Assembly: GCA_964443325.1 (NCBI GenBank)
Contig: CAYUCL010000015.1
Span: 1-43,567, forward strand
Length of the DNA: 43,567 bases
Direction of reading: 5' to 3'
DNA from: DAOUVR01 sp034430535
Lineage (GTDB): Bacteria > Chloroflexota > Dehalococcoidia > E44-bin15
Positions 31,524 to 39,868 of the stretch are shown here, one piece after another (the stretch's first letter is position 1; each line of letters opens with the position of its first letter). The notes beneath the pieces were generated by a model, which was not told the origin of the DNA, made no database searches, and was given only the letters and a program-made list of their open reading frames with translations. Position numbers and translations under genes: made by a program.

Positions 31524-31961
31524 ATGAAAGTAGAGCATTCTATCGAAATCGCAGCACCGCCGGAGAAGATTTGGCCACTGATAACTGAGCGTGAGAATAT
31601 ATTGCAGTGGCATACTGAAGCTCAGACGCTCGATTTCATCGGTGAGCAGCACAGTGGGGTAGGGGCAACTTTCTACATGGTGGGAAAAAGCGATGGCCGG
31701 CTTATTAAGTCCGTGTGTGAGATTACGGAGTGGCAAGAGAATAAGAAGTTCGCCTTCCACGAAACCTTGGGCATGACAAAGAAGTTTGACGCATCGTATA
31801 CCATTGAAGCCACCGAAACGGGCAGCAGACTTACAACTGCGTGGGACACTGTAATGCCTTATTGGATTATCGGCAGTATTATGTTGCTGTTTTTACGCAA
31901 GCAATGGGTGAAGATGTCGGACCAAATGATGGCGAATATCAAGAGTCTAGCAGAGACATAA
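31524..31961 (+). CDS. SRPBCC family protein (polyketide cyclase/START-like fold)
   Basis: 145 residues from the ATG at 31524, which has AAAGGAGGAG upstream; an earlier GTG-type frame start at 31467 would run through the leader hairpin. The START-like pattern is clear: VEHSIEIAAPPEKIWPLI opening strand and helix, then alternating strands (FYMVGK, KKFAFHETLG, ASYTIEATETGSRLTTAWDT) and a long C-terminal helix. This fold binds a hydrophobic ligand in a cavity and includes cyclases, lipid-transfer and stress proteins. A hydrophobic stretch at about 113-125 (WIIGSIMLLFL) is part of the last helix and might touch a membrane. Ligand unknown; single gene. Confidence 0.85.
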   Translation: MKVEHSIEIAAPPEKIWPLITERENILQWHTEAQTLDFIGEQHSGVGATFYMVGKSDGRLIKSVCEITEWQENKKFAFHETLGMTKKFDASYTIEATETGSRLTTAWDTVMPYWIIGSIMLLFLRKQWVKMSDQMMANIKSLAET

Positions 31962-32201
31962 AAAAGGTAAACTTCTATTAATCTGCCTTCAAAGCCAATT
32001 CTAGCAGTGGAAACGATGATGGCCCCAGGCGTCATTGCCAAACCTCTTTTGCTTCGAACGGGGCAATGTGGCGCGGTTCGCTCAGTTCTGCTAAACTCAC
32101 TATCAGAGGCTATTGTACACTCAGCATGTGGTCGAGTTGGCCCATGTACCGCTTGAGTATTTTCGTAGTTTTCTGGCCAGCCCTGTAGTGAGGACGATTC
32201 A

Positions 32202-33179
32202 ATGCCTGCCAATCTGCCGCCGCTGTACTTCGCCGCCGAGAAGCGCTTTCGTGCTGCCAAGAGCACTCCCGAGAAAATCGAGGCATTGCAAACGATGCTG
32301 GCCATCATGCCCAAGCATAAAGGCACTGACAAGCTACGTGCCGGACTCAGGAGCAAGATGGCAAAGCTGACTGCAGAGGCTGAGAGGGCACATGCCACCG
32401 GTCGGAAGGGCAGCTCTTACTATATCCGTAGAGAGGGGGCGGGGCAGGCAGCACTGGTGGGGCTGCCCAATGCAGGCAAATCTCAGCTGGTTGCGGCGCT
32501 AACGCAGGCTACACCTGAAGTCGCCGACTATCCCTTCACCACCCACTTCGCTGTCGTGGGCATGATGCCGTTCGAGAACATCCAAATACAGCTTATCGAT
32601 TTGCCTCCAGTCACCGATGCTGATGCCCAGTCGTGGCTGCCGATGTTTTTCAGGAACGCCGACGTTCTGGTGCTGGTGGTAGACCAGTCAAACGATTGTA
32701 TCAGCAAGGTAGAGGAGCTTCTGGAGAGGCTGGAGCAAATGAGAACAGGACTGATTGGAACTGCGGGCTCCGAATTGTCACCCACGGCGAAGAAAGCTCT
32801 CATCCTGGCCAACAAGAGTGACCTCTCGGCTGCAAGGGATAACGTCGGCGAACTCAAATCGCGGTACGGAAGGGAATTCCCTGTCATCGGCGTTTCAGCC
32901 AGGGATGGAAGCGGCCTTGAGGACTTCAAGCGCAAGCTCTTTGAGATTTTGGATATTGTCAGGGTACACACTAAAACTCCTGGCGAGCAACCGGACCTTA
33001 CTCAGCCCACAACTCTGAAGCGCGGAAGCACCGTAGCGGACGTTGCCGAGTCTATCCATAAGGATTTCAGAACGCAGCTGAAGCATGCCCGGATCTGGGG
33101 CTCGGGCAAATTCGATGGTCAACTGGTCAAGAAAGACTACGTTCTGAAGGACGAGGACATCGTCGAATTCCATATTTGA
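32202..33179 (+). CDS. DRG/Obg-related GTPase with C-terminal TGS domain
   Basis: 325 residues. An N-terminal helical region (1-75) precedes a GTPase domain with G1 GLPNAGKS (87-94), G3 region LIDLPP (132-136, DxxP rather than DxPG, so the usual Gly is Pro136), and G4 NKSD (204-207); G5 is VSARDG. The last 65 residues (TTLKRGSTVADVAESIHKDF, ..VLKDEDIVEFHI) form a TGS domain as in DRG proteins and SpoT/RelA. DRG-like GTPases act on ribosomes or RNA in archaea and eukaryotes; bacterial members are poorly studied. The start has GTGAGGA upstream. It is a lone gene with a terminator-like hairpin 150 bases downstream. Confidence 0.9.
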   Translation: MPANLPPLYFAAEKRFRAAKSTPEKIEALQTMLAIMPKHKGTDKLRAGLRSKMAKLTAEAERAHATGRKGSSYYIRREGAGQAALVGLPNAGKSQLVAALTQATPEVADYPFTTHFAVVGMMPFENIQIQLIDLPPVTDADAQSWLPMFFRNADVLVLVVDQSNDCISKVEELLERLEQMRTGLIGTAGSELSPTAKKALILANKSDLSAARDNVGELKSRYGREFPVIGVSARDGSGLEDFKRKLFEILDIVRVHTKTPGEQPDLTQPTTLKRGSTVADVAESIHKDFRTQLKHARIWGSGKFDGQLVKKDYVLKDEDIVEFHI

Positions 33180-33326
33180 ATCTGCTACCTCAGGACACAG
33201 GGCATCTATTCCATACAGGGTTCGGATAGCGGGTACGGGGTCTTTCTCTCCCGCTTCGAGAGGTTGAAGGGTAGGGCGAGGACTGCGGCACTCACTCAAT
33301 AAAACTCGCTTTTGTTCAACAGCCAT

Positions 33327-33350
33327 AAACGCCCCCAAAGCCGGCGTTTT
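33327..33350 (+). terminator. Rho-independent terminator-like hairpin
   Basis: AAACGCC (33327-33333) and GGCGTTT (33343-33349) pair around a 9-base loop and end in a run of four T, 150 bases after the TGS GTPase stop. Confidence 0.5.
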
Positions 33351-33432
33351 AAAGACTGTTCCACGTGAAGGAACGTATATGTGGTAGCTGATGCCTCAGG
33401 CAGAACAACTTTGGACTTGTGGGAGGATGATA

Positions 33433-33996
33433 ATGAGCCTTATCAGAAGCGTGGGGAGAAGAAAAACGGAGAGAATGTCAGACAGATCATTTCGGGGGAT
33501 GATGGTGGCATTCAAAGTCGTTGATTTCTTCTATCCCCACATCAACAAGCGCGTAAAGAAATTTGGCATTGAAGAAGGTATGACTGTAGTTGACTACGGT
33601 TGCGGTCCCGGTAGGTATACAACGAAGTTCGCGGACCTTGTAGGCGAAAAAGGGAAGGTCTATGCAATAGACATCCACGAAATGGCCATCGAGGCTGTGA
33701 AGAAGAAGATTGCTAAGCACAATCTAACGAACATTGAGCCAGTGTTAGTGGACAGTTACGATAGTACCCTTCCTGATGGCGTCGCCGATTTGGTGTGCGC
33801 AATCGATATGTTCTGGATCATAAATAAGCCGACAGAGTTCCTGGGAGAACTCAAGAGGATTGCACGGAAGGGTGGAACGCTGGTAGTTGATGACGGTCAC
33901 CAGCCTCGCAGTATCACGAAGCAGAATATACTTGATTCGGGACTTTGGGACATAGTTGAAGAGACATCTGACCATTTGAAGTGCAAACCAAGATAG
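33433..33996 (+). CDS. Class I SAM-dependent methyltransferase
   Basis: 187 residues from the ATG at 33433, six bases after GGGAGG; an ATG at 33427 abuts that site and one at 33391 lacks one. Motif I is VVDYGCGPGRYT (52-63), the acidic ribose ligand is in VYAIDIHE (Asp80), followed by motif IV region LVCAIDMFW and LARKGG-type motif. The fold is that of UbiE/COQ5-like and arsenite-type small-molecule methyltransferases; no cysteine-rich substrate loop is present. Substrate unknown. No operon partner: the gene is flanked by gaps. Confidence 0.85.
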   Translation: MSLIRSVGRRKTERMSDRSFRGMMVAFKVVDFFYPHINKRVKKFGIEEGMTVVDYGCGPGRYTTKFADLVGEKGKVYAIDIHEMAIEAVKKKIAKHNLTNIEPVLVDSYDSTLPDGVADLVCAIDMFWIINKPTEFLGELKRIARKGGTLVVDDGHQPRSITKQNILDSGLWDIVEETSDHLKCKPR

Positions 33997-34211
33997 CGCT
34001 CTCCCTGCTCGGACGGAGACTAGAAGTTTTGCCTGGTGGCCCGCGTCACTGGTGTGGTGCACAATATGCGGCAGACTGTAGTGGGAAGAGGAACAAGCAA
34101 TGACAGACCAAGCCCCCGGAGAAGAGATTTACCGCCAGCTCGAGCAAAAGGAAGCCCTACTGGTAGCGCACTGATGAGGCAATGATGGTGATGGAGTGCG
34201 GGCTCTTCAGA
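33997..34211. other. Gap with a possible tiny broken gene start
   Basis: 215 bases between convergent genes. An ATG at 34100 opens a 24-codon frame (MTDQAPGEEIYRQLEQKEAL and a short tail) that stops at once. It looks like the start of a lost gene; I cannot name it. Confidence 0.35.
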
Positions 34212-35600
34212 CTAAGCAATCAACTCGTTTACGCATTCAGCAAGTATCTTGATATAGTAGTCTACATCATCAGATGTAGTTTCGGGTGAGATTAATGCCA
34301 TGTCATGATAGGGTGAGAGTAAGATGCCGCGGTTGGCTAAATATATATGAATCAGTTTCTCAAGCGGCCCAGTCAGTCCGTCTGTCAACAAATCCCCCTG
34401 GTTACTGGCATCCTCTTCGAAGAGGGCCTCTCTTCCATTCTTTGGCTGAGTCGCTCGGAAGCGGAATTCTACTCTGCAGCCGAGGCGTGCAACATACCAT
34501 GGTAGGTCAGCATCCTTTATTATCTTCTCGATCCCTTCGGCTAGACGCTGAGCAAGAGGAATCATCTTGTCATAATTCGACTGGGTTATGACATGCTCGA
34601 GTGCTGCCTTTATCGCGGTTGCTGCTGTTGCGTTGCCGGACAATGTTCCTCCAAAGCCGAAGAAATTCTGCCATGGTATGCGAGCATTGAGCTTATCGCC
34701 AATCTCCTGGCTGAAGCCAAAAACAGCTGCAGGAAATCCTGCGGCAATTGCCTTACCAAGCACTAACATATCCGTCTCAAGACCCAATTCACCGGTGAGC
34801 CCTGCTGGACCAGCACAGAGGCAATGTGTTTCATCAAGAATCAGCAGGGTTCCAAAACGCCGGGTCAGATCCCTCAGGGCCGCATGGTAACCTGGATCAG
34901 GATGGATTATCCCAACATCTGTCATTGCTGGCTCTGCTAGTACACAGGCTATATCTTGGGGTGACAGTGCCTTCTCTAATGCATCAATGTCATTAAATTC
35001 GATTACGCGCGTCATTTGTTCAGGGTTATCCAGGCGTGGACCCATGCTATAAGGATTGTTGATGGTTATTCCCTCAAGGAGAACAACTAATGCTTCGTCC
35101 ACACTGCCATGGTAGCAACCATTATATACGAGGATCAGCTTCCGTCCTGTTACCTCACGGGCCACGTGGATTGCAAATCTGTTGGCATCCGTAGCTGTCA
35201 TCACAATCTGCCAGTATGGCAGTTTGAAGCGTCTCTTCAATTCTTCCCCGACCCAGATAGAGTCTTCCGTGGGAAGCATGTGGGCCATACCTTTGGGCAT
35301 GTGTTCCTTTATTGCTTCGAACACTGCCGTCTGCGAGTATCCGAACATCGCTCCTGTATCCCCAAGGCACAGGTCAAGATAACGATGGCCATCCACATCC
35401 GTCAGATATGTCCCTTTCCCTTCCTTTACAAAGATGGGAAAAGCCCCTGGCCAAACATTCATCCAGGTCATCGGGACACCCCCGAGGAGAGACTTTTTCG
35501 CTCTCTCAAATAATGCCTGCGATTTTGGTCGTTCTGCTACATAGCGCGACTCTTCCCGTTCCACAATTCCGTTAATTTTTGAACTCTCAATTGATACCAT
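34212..35600 (-). CDS. Class III PLP aminotransferase, glutamate-1-semialdehyde aminomutase-like
   Basis: 462 residues of fold-type I, class III (ornithine/GABA/GSA group). The N-terminal entry includes YLTDVDGHRYLDLCLGD (65-81), Asp256 in LLILDETHC contacts the PLP nitrogen and Lys283 in LVLGKAIAAGFPAAVFG is the Schiff-base lysine. The phosphate loop reads TATDANRFA instead of the usual S-G-T/S-E-A, an unusual change in a conserved segment. True HemL enzymes are about 430 residues; this one is longer at the N terminus and is probably a paralogue acting on another amine. AGGAGG lies nine bases before the ATG. Single gene. Confidence 0.9.
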   Translation of the reverse strand: MVSIESSKINGIVEREESRYVAERPKSQALFERAKKSLLGGVPMTWMNVWPGAFPIFVKEGKGTYLTDVDGHRYLDLCLGDTGAMFGYSQTAVFEAIKEHMPKGMAHMLPTEDSIWVGEELKRRFKLPYWQIVMTATDANRFAIHVAREVTGRKLILVYNGCYHGSVDEALVVLLEGITINNPYSMGPRLDNPEQMTRVIEFNDIDALEKALSPQDIACVLAEPAMTDVGIIHPDPGYHAALRDLTRRFGTLLILDETHCLCAGPAGLTGELGLETDMLVLGKAIAAGFPAAVFGFSQEIGDKLNARIPWQNFFGFGGTLSGNATAATAIKAALEHVITQSNYDKMIPLAQRLAEGIEKIIKDADLPWYVARLGCRVEFRFRATQPKNGREALFEEDASNQGDLLTDGLTGPLEKLIHIYLANRGILLSPYHDMALISPETTSDDVDYYIKILAECVNELIA

Positions 35601-35897
35601 GAAGCTTAACCTCCTATTATGTTTTACTTCTTACTCCTATAAGCTAATTGCAAAACTCTCTAATTGAAGAATATTTTATCATGTTAGGCCTATAAGTGTC
35701 TAAATCCTAATCCCGAGAGGGTGGCTTGTCAACACACTAATTCAGGCCATAATCCCGGATTTTTGAAAAAAAGGGGCTTCAGCCGTGAAATGAGCAGGTC
35801 TTTGGCTCCTTTCGGGTCTAAGCACGGCAAATGGGTAGGTGAGACCTTTTTGATAGCATGTGGAAGTGGCGTTTATTGGCGAAGCAAGCGCTCCTTG
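35601..35897. other. Intergenic gap, no gene seen
   Basis: About 300 bases upstream of the aminotransferase start. A 72-codon plus-strand frame (35721-35939) crosses it and runs into the tRNA-like sequence; it has no ribosome binding site or family features and I do not call it. At 35881-35893 lies GAAGCAAGCGCTC, the reverse complement of 13 bases of the tRNA-Val fragment. Confidence 0.5.
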
Positions 35898-35926
35898 TTT
35901 ACAAGCGTGGTTGTTTGGGCTAAAAT
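35898..35926 (+). promoter_or_regulatory. Promoter in front of the tRNA-Val fragment
   Basis: TTTACA (35898-35903), a 17-base spacer and TAAAAT (35921-35926). Initiation about seven bases later would place the start just before the tRNA sequence at 35939. Confidence 0.6.
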
Positions 35927-35938
35927 AGATACGATTTA

Positions 35939-35983
35939 GGGCGGTTAGCTCAGTGGCTAGAGCGCTTGCTTCACACGCAAGAG
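35939..35983 (+). pseudogene. 5' half of tRNA-Val (anticodon CAC)
   Basis: The first 45 positions of a tRNA are intact: acceptor GGGCGGT, TA, D stem GCTC and GAGC around AGTGGCTA, then anticodon stem CTTGC/GCAAG with loop TTCACAC (anticodon CAC, valine). After the variable loop position the sequence departs: no T arm (GTTCRANNC) and no ACCGCCC to close the acceptor stem within the next 100 bases. The 3' half has been lost or displaced. The promoter is preserved. Confidence 0.8.
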
Positions 35984-36059
35984 CCCCCTTGCTAGCCAGG
36001 GAAGCTTCAAAACTAGCCACGAAAAAATGTGACTAAGCAAGCGCCCCCCTTTTAATATC

Positions 36060-36251
36060 CTACCCTTTGTCTCTTTCGATCTTCTCCGCTATCGCCTCTT
36101 CAAGCCAGTGTCCCAGGCCCTTTTTGGCGGTCACAGCAGCAATCTTTGCCTGGTGCAACACGCTGAGCCTAATCCTTATATTACGTGGGACCCTAACTTC
36201 TTCCTCGTTCACAGCTGCAATAAGCGTAGTACGTGTAGCGAGCCCTGTCAA
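36060..36251 (-). CDS. Small ribbon-helix-helix-like protein
   Basis: 63 residues beginning with TTG at 36251. The core VRVPRNIRIRLSVLHQAKIA followed by a helix LGHWLEEAIAEKIER resembles a ribbon-helix-helix (CopG/Arc type) unit: one strand, two helices. Proteins like this act as antitoxins or plasmid/element repressors. No toxin gene is adjacent. No clear ribosome binding site; the start is uncertain. It follows the coiled-coil gene pair on the same strand, 59 bases beyond the shorter gene's stop. Confidence 0.5.
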   Translation of the reverse strand: MTGLATRTTLIAAVNEEEVRVPRNIRIRLSVLHQAKIAAVTAKKGLGHWLEEAIAEKIERDKG

Positions 36252-36310
36252 GAGGTTTTAGACCCATTTTATGGAGGATTTTGGGAAGGAGTTATTCTAC
36301 TGGTGGCACT

Positions 36311-37168
36311 TCATTCACGTCCGATATAGGCTTCTACTAGATCATACAAGGAAACCCCAAATCTATGCCTACTGGTGGATAAGAAGAAGCGATCCTGACA
36401 CGCCGGATTGTCACACTCGACCTGAACCTTCCCTTTCCTCAATAGCTCCTCAACCCCGAACGCAGTAAGCTCGGTACTTGATTTTGTGCCGCATCGATCG
36501 CAGGTAAGGGTCCACGGCCCCTTTAGAAGCTGAAGGGCGTTTTCGTTTGCCCTTCCTTCCAATTCACTGATTCGGGGGTGGACGTTTTTATTGAACCACG
36601 CCGGCCACGCAGTATTGACCAGTTCGCCCAACCTTTGCCGTGCTTTTACTTCCGCGCTCTCTTCAACCCGCCTGCCGAATTCGGAATCGAGCCCTGATTT
36701 AATGCCAGCCTCCACCTCCTTTCGGTAGTACTCCTTGAACCTGTCAGGCCAGTTATCGCTGTGGTAAAGGATCCATTTTACCTTCTTCTCCGCCTCGGTG
36801 CTTACGACAGCCGCTATCTCCTGTGGCCAGAGCCGCCCTTTCACGATATCAACAAGCCTCTGGTACACTAGTTGTGGCATTTCTCCCTCATACTCCCGCT
36901 TCAGTTCCTCGAACCTTTCGCCACTTCTCCTTTCGATCTCGGCATCCATGGCCATGAGAAAATCCTGCCTAGCTTCGTCCAGCGATGTCTGTCCACCGTC
37001 AACAAAGCGCACCTTAAGCTCCTTATAAACGGCGAGTTCCTGGGAGGTGCTCTTGAGGCGGGTGCCCAATGCGGCGACCTTCCAGGAGAGTTCATCCCTC
37101 TCCCTGATAACCTTGTCGTAATTCTTTATCGCCTTCAGCTCCCGGATATATCTTTCGATGTTTTCCAC
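36311..37168 (-). CDS. Coiled-coil protein with C-terminal zinc-finger-like cysteines, unknown function
   Basis: 285 residues. The first 55 are predicted coiled coil (ELKAIKNYDKVIRERDELSW), the middle is helical and highly charged, and the C-terminal part holds CDRC (Cys223, Cys226) and CDNPAC (Cys252, Cys257), a likely zinc site, in an otherwise beta-rich tail. No enzymatic motif is seen. Its ATG is two bases after the stop of the 578-residue coiled-coil gene, so both are one transcript and probably form a complex. Family not recognised. The pair lies next to the broken tRNA-Val. Confidence 0.7.
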   Translation of the reverse strand: MENIERYIRELKAIKNYDKVIRERDELSWKVAALGTRLKSTSQELAVYKELKVRFVDGGQTSLDEARQDFLMAMDAEIERRSGERFEELKREYEGEMPQLVYQRLVDIVKGRLWPQEIAAVVSTEAEKKVKWILYHSDNWPDRFKEYYRKEVEAGIKSGLDSEFGRRVEESAEVKARQRLGELVNTAWPAWFNKNVHPRISELEGRANENALQLLKGPWTLTCDRCGTKSSTELTAFGVEELLRKGKVQVECDNPACQDRFFLSTSRHRFGVSLYDLVEAYIGRE

Positions 37169-37170
37169 GC

Positions 37171-38907
37171 TTATTTAAACCCTCCTGCAAGACCGGTTTC
37201 CGCCCAGGCGATGAGAGCTATGAGGGGCAGCTCGGCCCCCCGACTAATGTACAGAGACGGCGGAATGATGGCCTCTGGCATCCTAACCAGAGGGTTCATG
37301 TTATTCAACATACACCACTTCGCCGCCCTGCCAAAGAAAGAGCGCACCACCTCCTTGGCACAGGCCTTCAGCACTTCATCGTCAGCCGCCGTGAGGAACC
37401 GGGCATACTTTAGTTCATTTTCCATCTTGCCTGCCTCGGCCTTCAGCTGGCCCCATCTCACCGTTTCCTTCCTTACCCCTTCAAGAAGGGATTGTAGCTG
37501 ACTAATAGCTTTGTTGCTCACTTTTATGATCTCTTCTACGCCTGAATTTGACAGCGTCTTTATTGAACCCTTAATCCCAGCAAGTTCTTCTTTTAGTGCC
37601 TTCGCCTGAGCGTCCAGTTCCTTCACCCTCCGCTCGCAGCGCTCGATTTCCTTCCTCTTGGCCTTTATGAGTTCTCCCATGCCTTTGTACTGCTCCAGTT
37701 CCTGAGCGAATTGATCAGGCCCCTTGAAATTGGCCAATATGCGGTTCCATAGAGGTATATGCTCTGGCTTAATACCCTGCTTTAGCAGGGTCTCCATCGC
37801 GTCCACAGCCTCTACCCTCTCCTTATACCGCATTTCAATGGTTTCCAATTGGGTTTTCACCTTTTCTCCTTCCAACCTTTTGTTTTCGGCTATGGTCTCC
37901 CATCTCTTTGCCTCCACCTCAAAACCCAATGCAGCATCGTATTCCCTAAGCCCATCGAAGAACCTCTGGAGAGCCTCCTCGCGCCCAAGTCCATGCTTAG
38001 CACCAATGGTGGCAACCGTGGAATGAAGCTCGCCAAGCCGTGCCACATCGAACTCCAGCTTCTCCAATTCCTCCGCCCGGGCGAGAAGCTCCGCCTTGGC
38101 GTCGACTTCCTGGTCAAGCTGGTTCAGGCGATCTCTAGTGCTCCGCTCTCTTTCCTCAACATCCCTGATCGCCTGATTCCTCTCCTCGATCCGCTCACTT
38201 ATCTTGCCTTCCTCTTCAGCAAGTCTACGCTGGCTCGCAACTACTTCTTCATCAAGCTCTTCAATCTGACGGTATTTACCGATAGCTCTTAGCACTTCCT
38301 CAGGGCTGCCCATGGCTCGGGCTGCCCCCGCTATATCAGAAAGCGAGCCCAGCACGAAGCCTGCCGACTCGATTTCGCCCTTATATTTCAGGACTGAGGC
38401 AGCATCCGGGGCTGTCAATCCGGATGATTTCCACTCCGTGCAGAGTGCAATAAATGCAAGGGCATCGATGCCTGCTCTCTTAAGCTCTGCGATTAGCTCC
38501 GTTATCTCGTCGATGGAGGTGCTCCCGCTTTCGAGCTTGTCCCTTAAAGCAATAGTCTCCTTGACATCCTCGGTGGAGAGCCCCTTTGATAGCATCTCGC
38601 CGAAAGCCGCTGTAGTGCTCTGCCATGGTCCCAAATTCATTACTGTCACCCCCCTCGTATATTCTTTTATCGTAGTCCCGGCCCACCTGTCATGGGTGAG
38701 CTCGGATATCTGGGCGTTGGTCATTCCCATCACCCTGAGCTCCCTCATAAGCATTCTAATCCTCTGATGTTGAGATGGGCCGAGTTCACCTCTCTTGGCA
38801 AGAACTAAAAGCTCTTTCGCTACCTGCTCCAGTTGCATCTTTATATCACCGTTTTCAGATCTGAGGGCATATTCCTCAACCACAGTTGAAAAAACCTGAC
38901 GGGTCAA
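37171..38907 (-). CDS. Long coiled-coil protein with N-terminal HTH, unknown function
   Basis: 578 residues from a TTG at 38907; an ATG at 38838 (residue 24) is an alternative with a weak GGTGAT site. Residues 47-85 (SQHQRIRMLMRELRVMGMTN, then AQISELTHDRWAGTTIKEYT) look like a helix-turn-helix, the next 100 are helical, and 205-300 plus 340-500 are long coiled coils rich in Glu, Lys and Arg. The C-terminal 80 residues are more hydrophobic (LPLIALIAWAETGLA). The layout, DNA-binding head plus long coiled coil plus partner protein, resembles chromosome- or plasmid-handling proteins, but no Walker motif is present and I do not recognise the family. It forms an operon with the gene two bases downstream. 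Confidence 0.7.
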   Translation of the reverse strand: MTRQVFSTVVEEYALRSENGDIKMQLEQVAKELLVLAKRGELGPSQHQRIRMLMRELRVMGMTNAQISELTHDRWAGTTIKEYTRGVTVMNLGPWQSTTAAFGEMLSKGLSTEDVKETIALRDKLESGSTSIDEITELIAELKRAGIDALAFIALCTEWKSSGLTAPDAASVLKYKGEIESAGFVLGSLSDIAGAARAMGSPEEVLRAIGKYRQIEELDEEVVASQRRLAEEEGKISERIEERNQAIRDVEERERSTRDRLNQLDQEVDAKAELLARAEELEKLEFDVARLGELHSTVATIGAKHGLGREEALQRFFDGLREYDAALGFEVEAKRWETIAENKRLEGEKVKTQLETIEMRYKERVEAVDAMETLLKQGIKPEHIPLWNRILANFKGPDQFAQELEQYKGMGELIKAKRKEIERCERRVKELDAQAKALKEELAGIKGSIKTLSNSGVEEIIKVSNKAISQLQSLLEGVRKETVRWGQLKAEAGKMENELKYARFLTAADDEVLKACAKEVVRSFFGRAAKWCMLNNMNPLVRMPEAIIPPSLYISRGAELPLIALIAWAETGLAGGFK

Positions 38908-39402
38908 TCCCTACACTAGATAAAAGCGCAGGAATTTTGAATTTTACAAGGGGGGCTGCTGTCAGGTTCTTCGATAGTTGACAGCGCCTGCTTAAGCGGT
39001 TACGGAACTCGCTACACGCTCACGAATGTGGGATAATGAAAGGGAGGATGAAAAGGAAGACGAAGATAGATGGGTGGAGAACTGGAAAGGAGGAGCGGAA
39101 GTATGTGCACACGTACATGGATAGGGTTTGCTCAGTAAGAAGGGAGGACTGGTGGCCTTAAGGGAGATCTCTGATGTGAATGGTAGGTAGTAAGCCCGCC
39201 CTGATCCCTGCCGTAGTGTACACTACGGAAAGTATGCCGCACCATCCGCCATTACCTCCTTCCCATACTCCCAAGGCTTATAACATTCCTTCCTCCCATC
39301 CTCCCTCCCTTACTCCCTTCCATCCTTCACACGTTTCCCCTCTTTCCCCCTCCTATGCAACATCCTCCACGTCCTATTTGATAAATAAAAGGAGAATTCC
39401 TG
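38908..39402. other. Intergenic gap with a purine-rich block and a pyrimidine tract
   Basis: 495 bases between divergent genes. 39036-39161 is purine-rich on the plus strand and opens a 41-codon Lys/Arg-rich frame of doubtful reality. 39240-39365 is an almost pure C/T tract (repeated CCTCC, CCTTCC and TTCCC words) ending just before the next gene. No clear promoter boxes are seen; the ribosome binding site of the next gene is at 39388-39394. Confidence 0.6.
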
Positions 39403-39645
39403 ATGATTGTACGATACTTCAAGTGCCCTATATGCGCTAAAACCACTCCTCTAGATGTGCTTGAAATCCCAGATGAGGAAGGCCTGTTTACAATCCAAGA
39501 GAGGGAAAGCGCCGGTAGGAGAGGCTTCCCGAAGGTCAATGAATACGATGTCCTCGATTCCGGCGAAGATGGGCTCATAGCGGAGTTTGCCGAGAGGATA
39601 AAATATCTCTACGAAGAGCTCCAAAGGCTAGGCTACTTGAGCTAG
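39403..39645 (+). CDS. Small CxxC protein of unknown function
   Basis: 80 residues with an N-terminal CPIC (Cys8, Cys11) that could hold half of a metal site, or redox pair, followed by an acidic stretch and a C-terminal helix (AEFAERIKYLYEELQRLGYL). AAAGGAG stands eight bases before the ATG, so translation is likely. It diverges from the coiled-coil operon across the pyrimidine tract. I do not recognise the family. Confidence 0.55.
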   Translation: MIVRYFKCPICAKTTPLDVLEIPDEEGLFTIQERESAGRRGFPKVNEYDVLDSGEDGLIAEFAERIKYLYEELQRLGYLS

Positions 39646-39868
39646 GGAAAAGGGTAGAGCCGCAACAAGACGGTGTGCTGTGTTCCGAATAAACATTTTG
39701 GACAAAGGTGCAGTCGTAAGCCGACGATTGGCAGCAGATGTATGAAAACGGCCATCGGTAACGGCGATGCGTTTACGACATCCCACTTGGGTAGCGTAAG
39801 TAGGCGCGACTGGCCCGGCCAGCCTGGTTACCAGCCTCCTCCGGCACTTTACATATTCTCAAGAGACC

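Noticed and set aside
35721..35939. 72-codon frame ending at the tRNA-Val fragment
   Set aside because: Runs through the promoter of the tRNA fragment, lacks a ribosome binding site and shows no domain.
39036..39161. 41-codon Lys/Arg-rich frame before the pyrimidine tract
   Set aside because: Basic composition follows from the purine-rich DNA; no ribosome binding site or family features.
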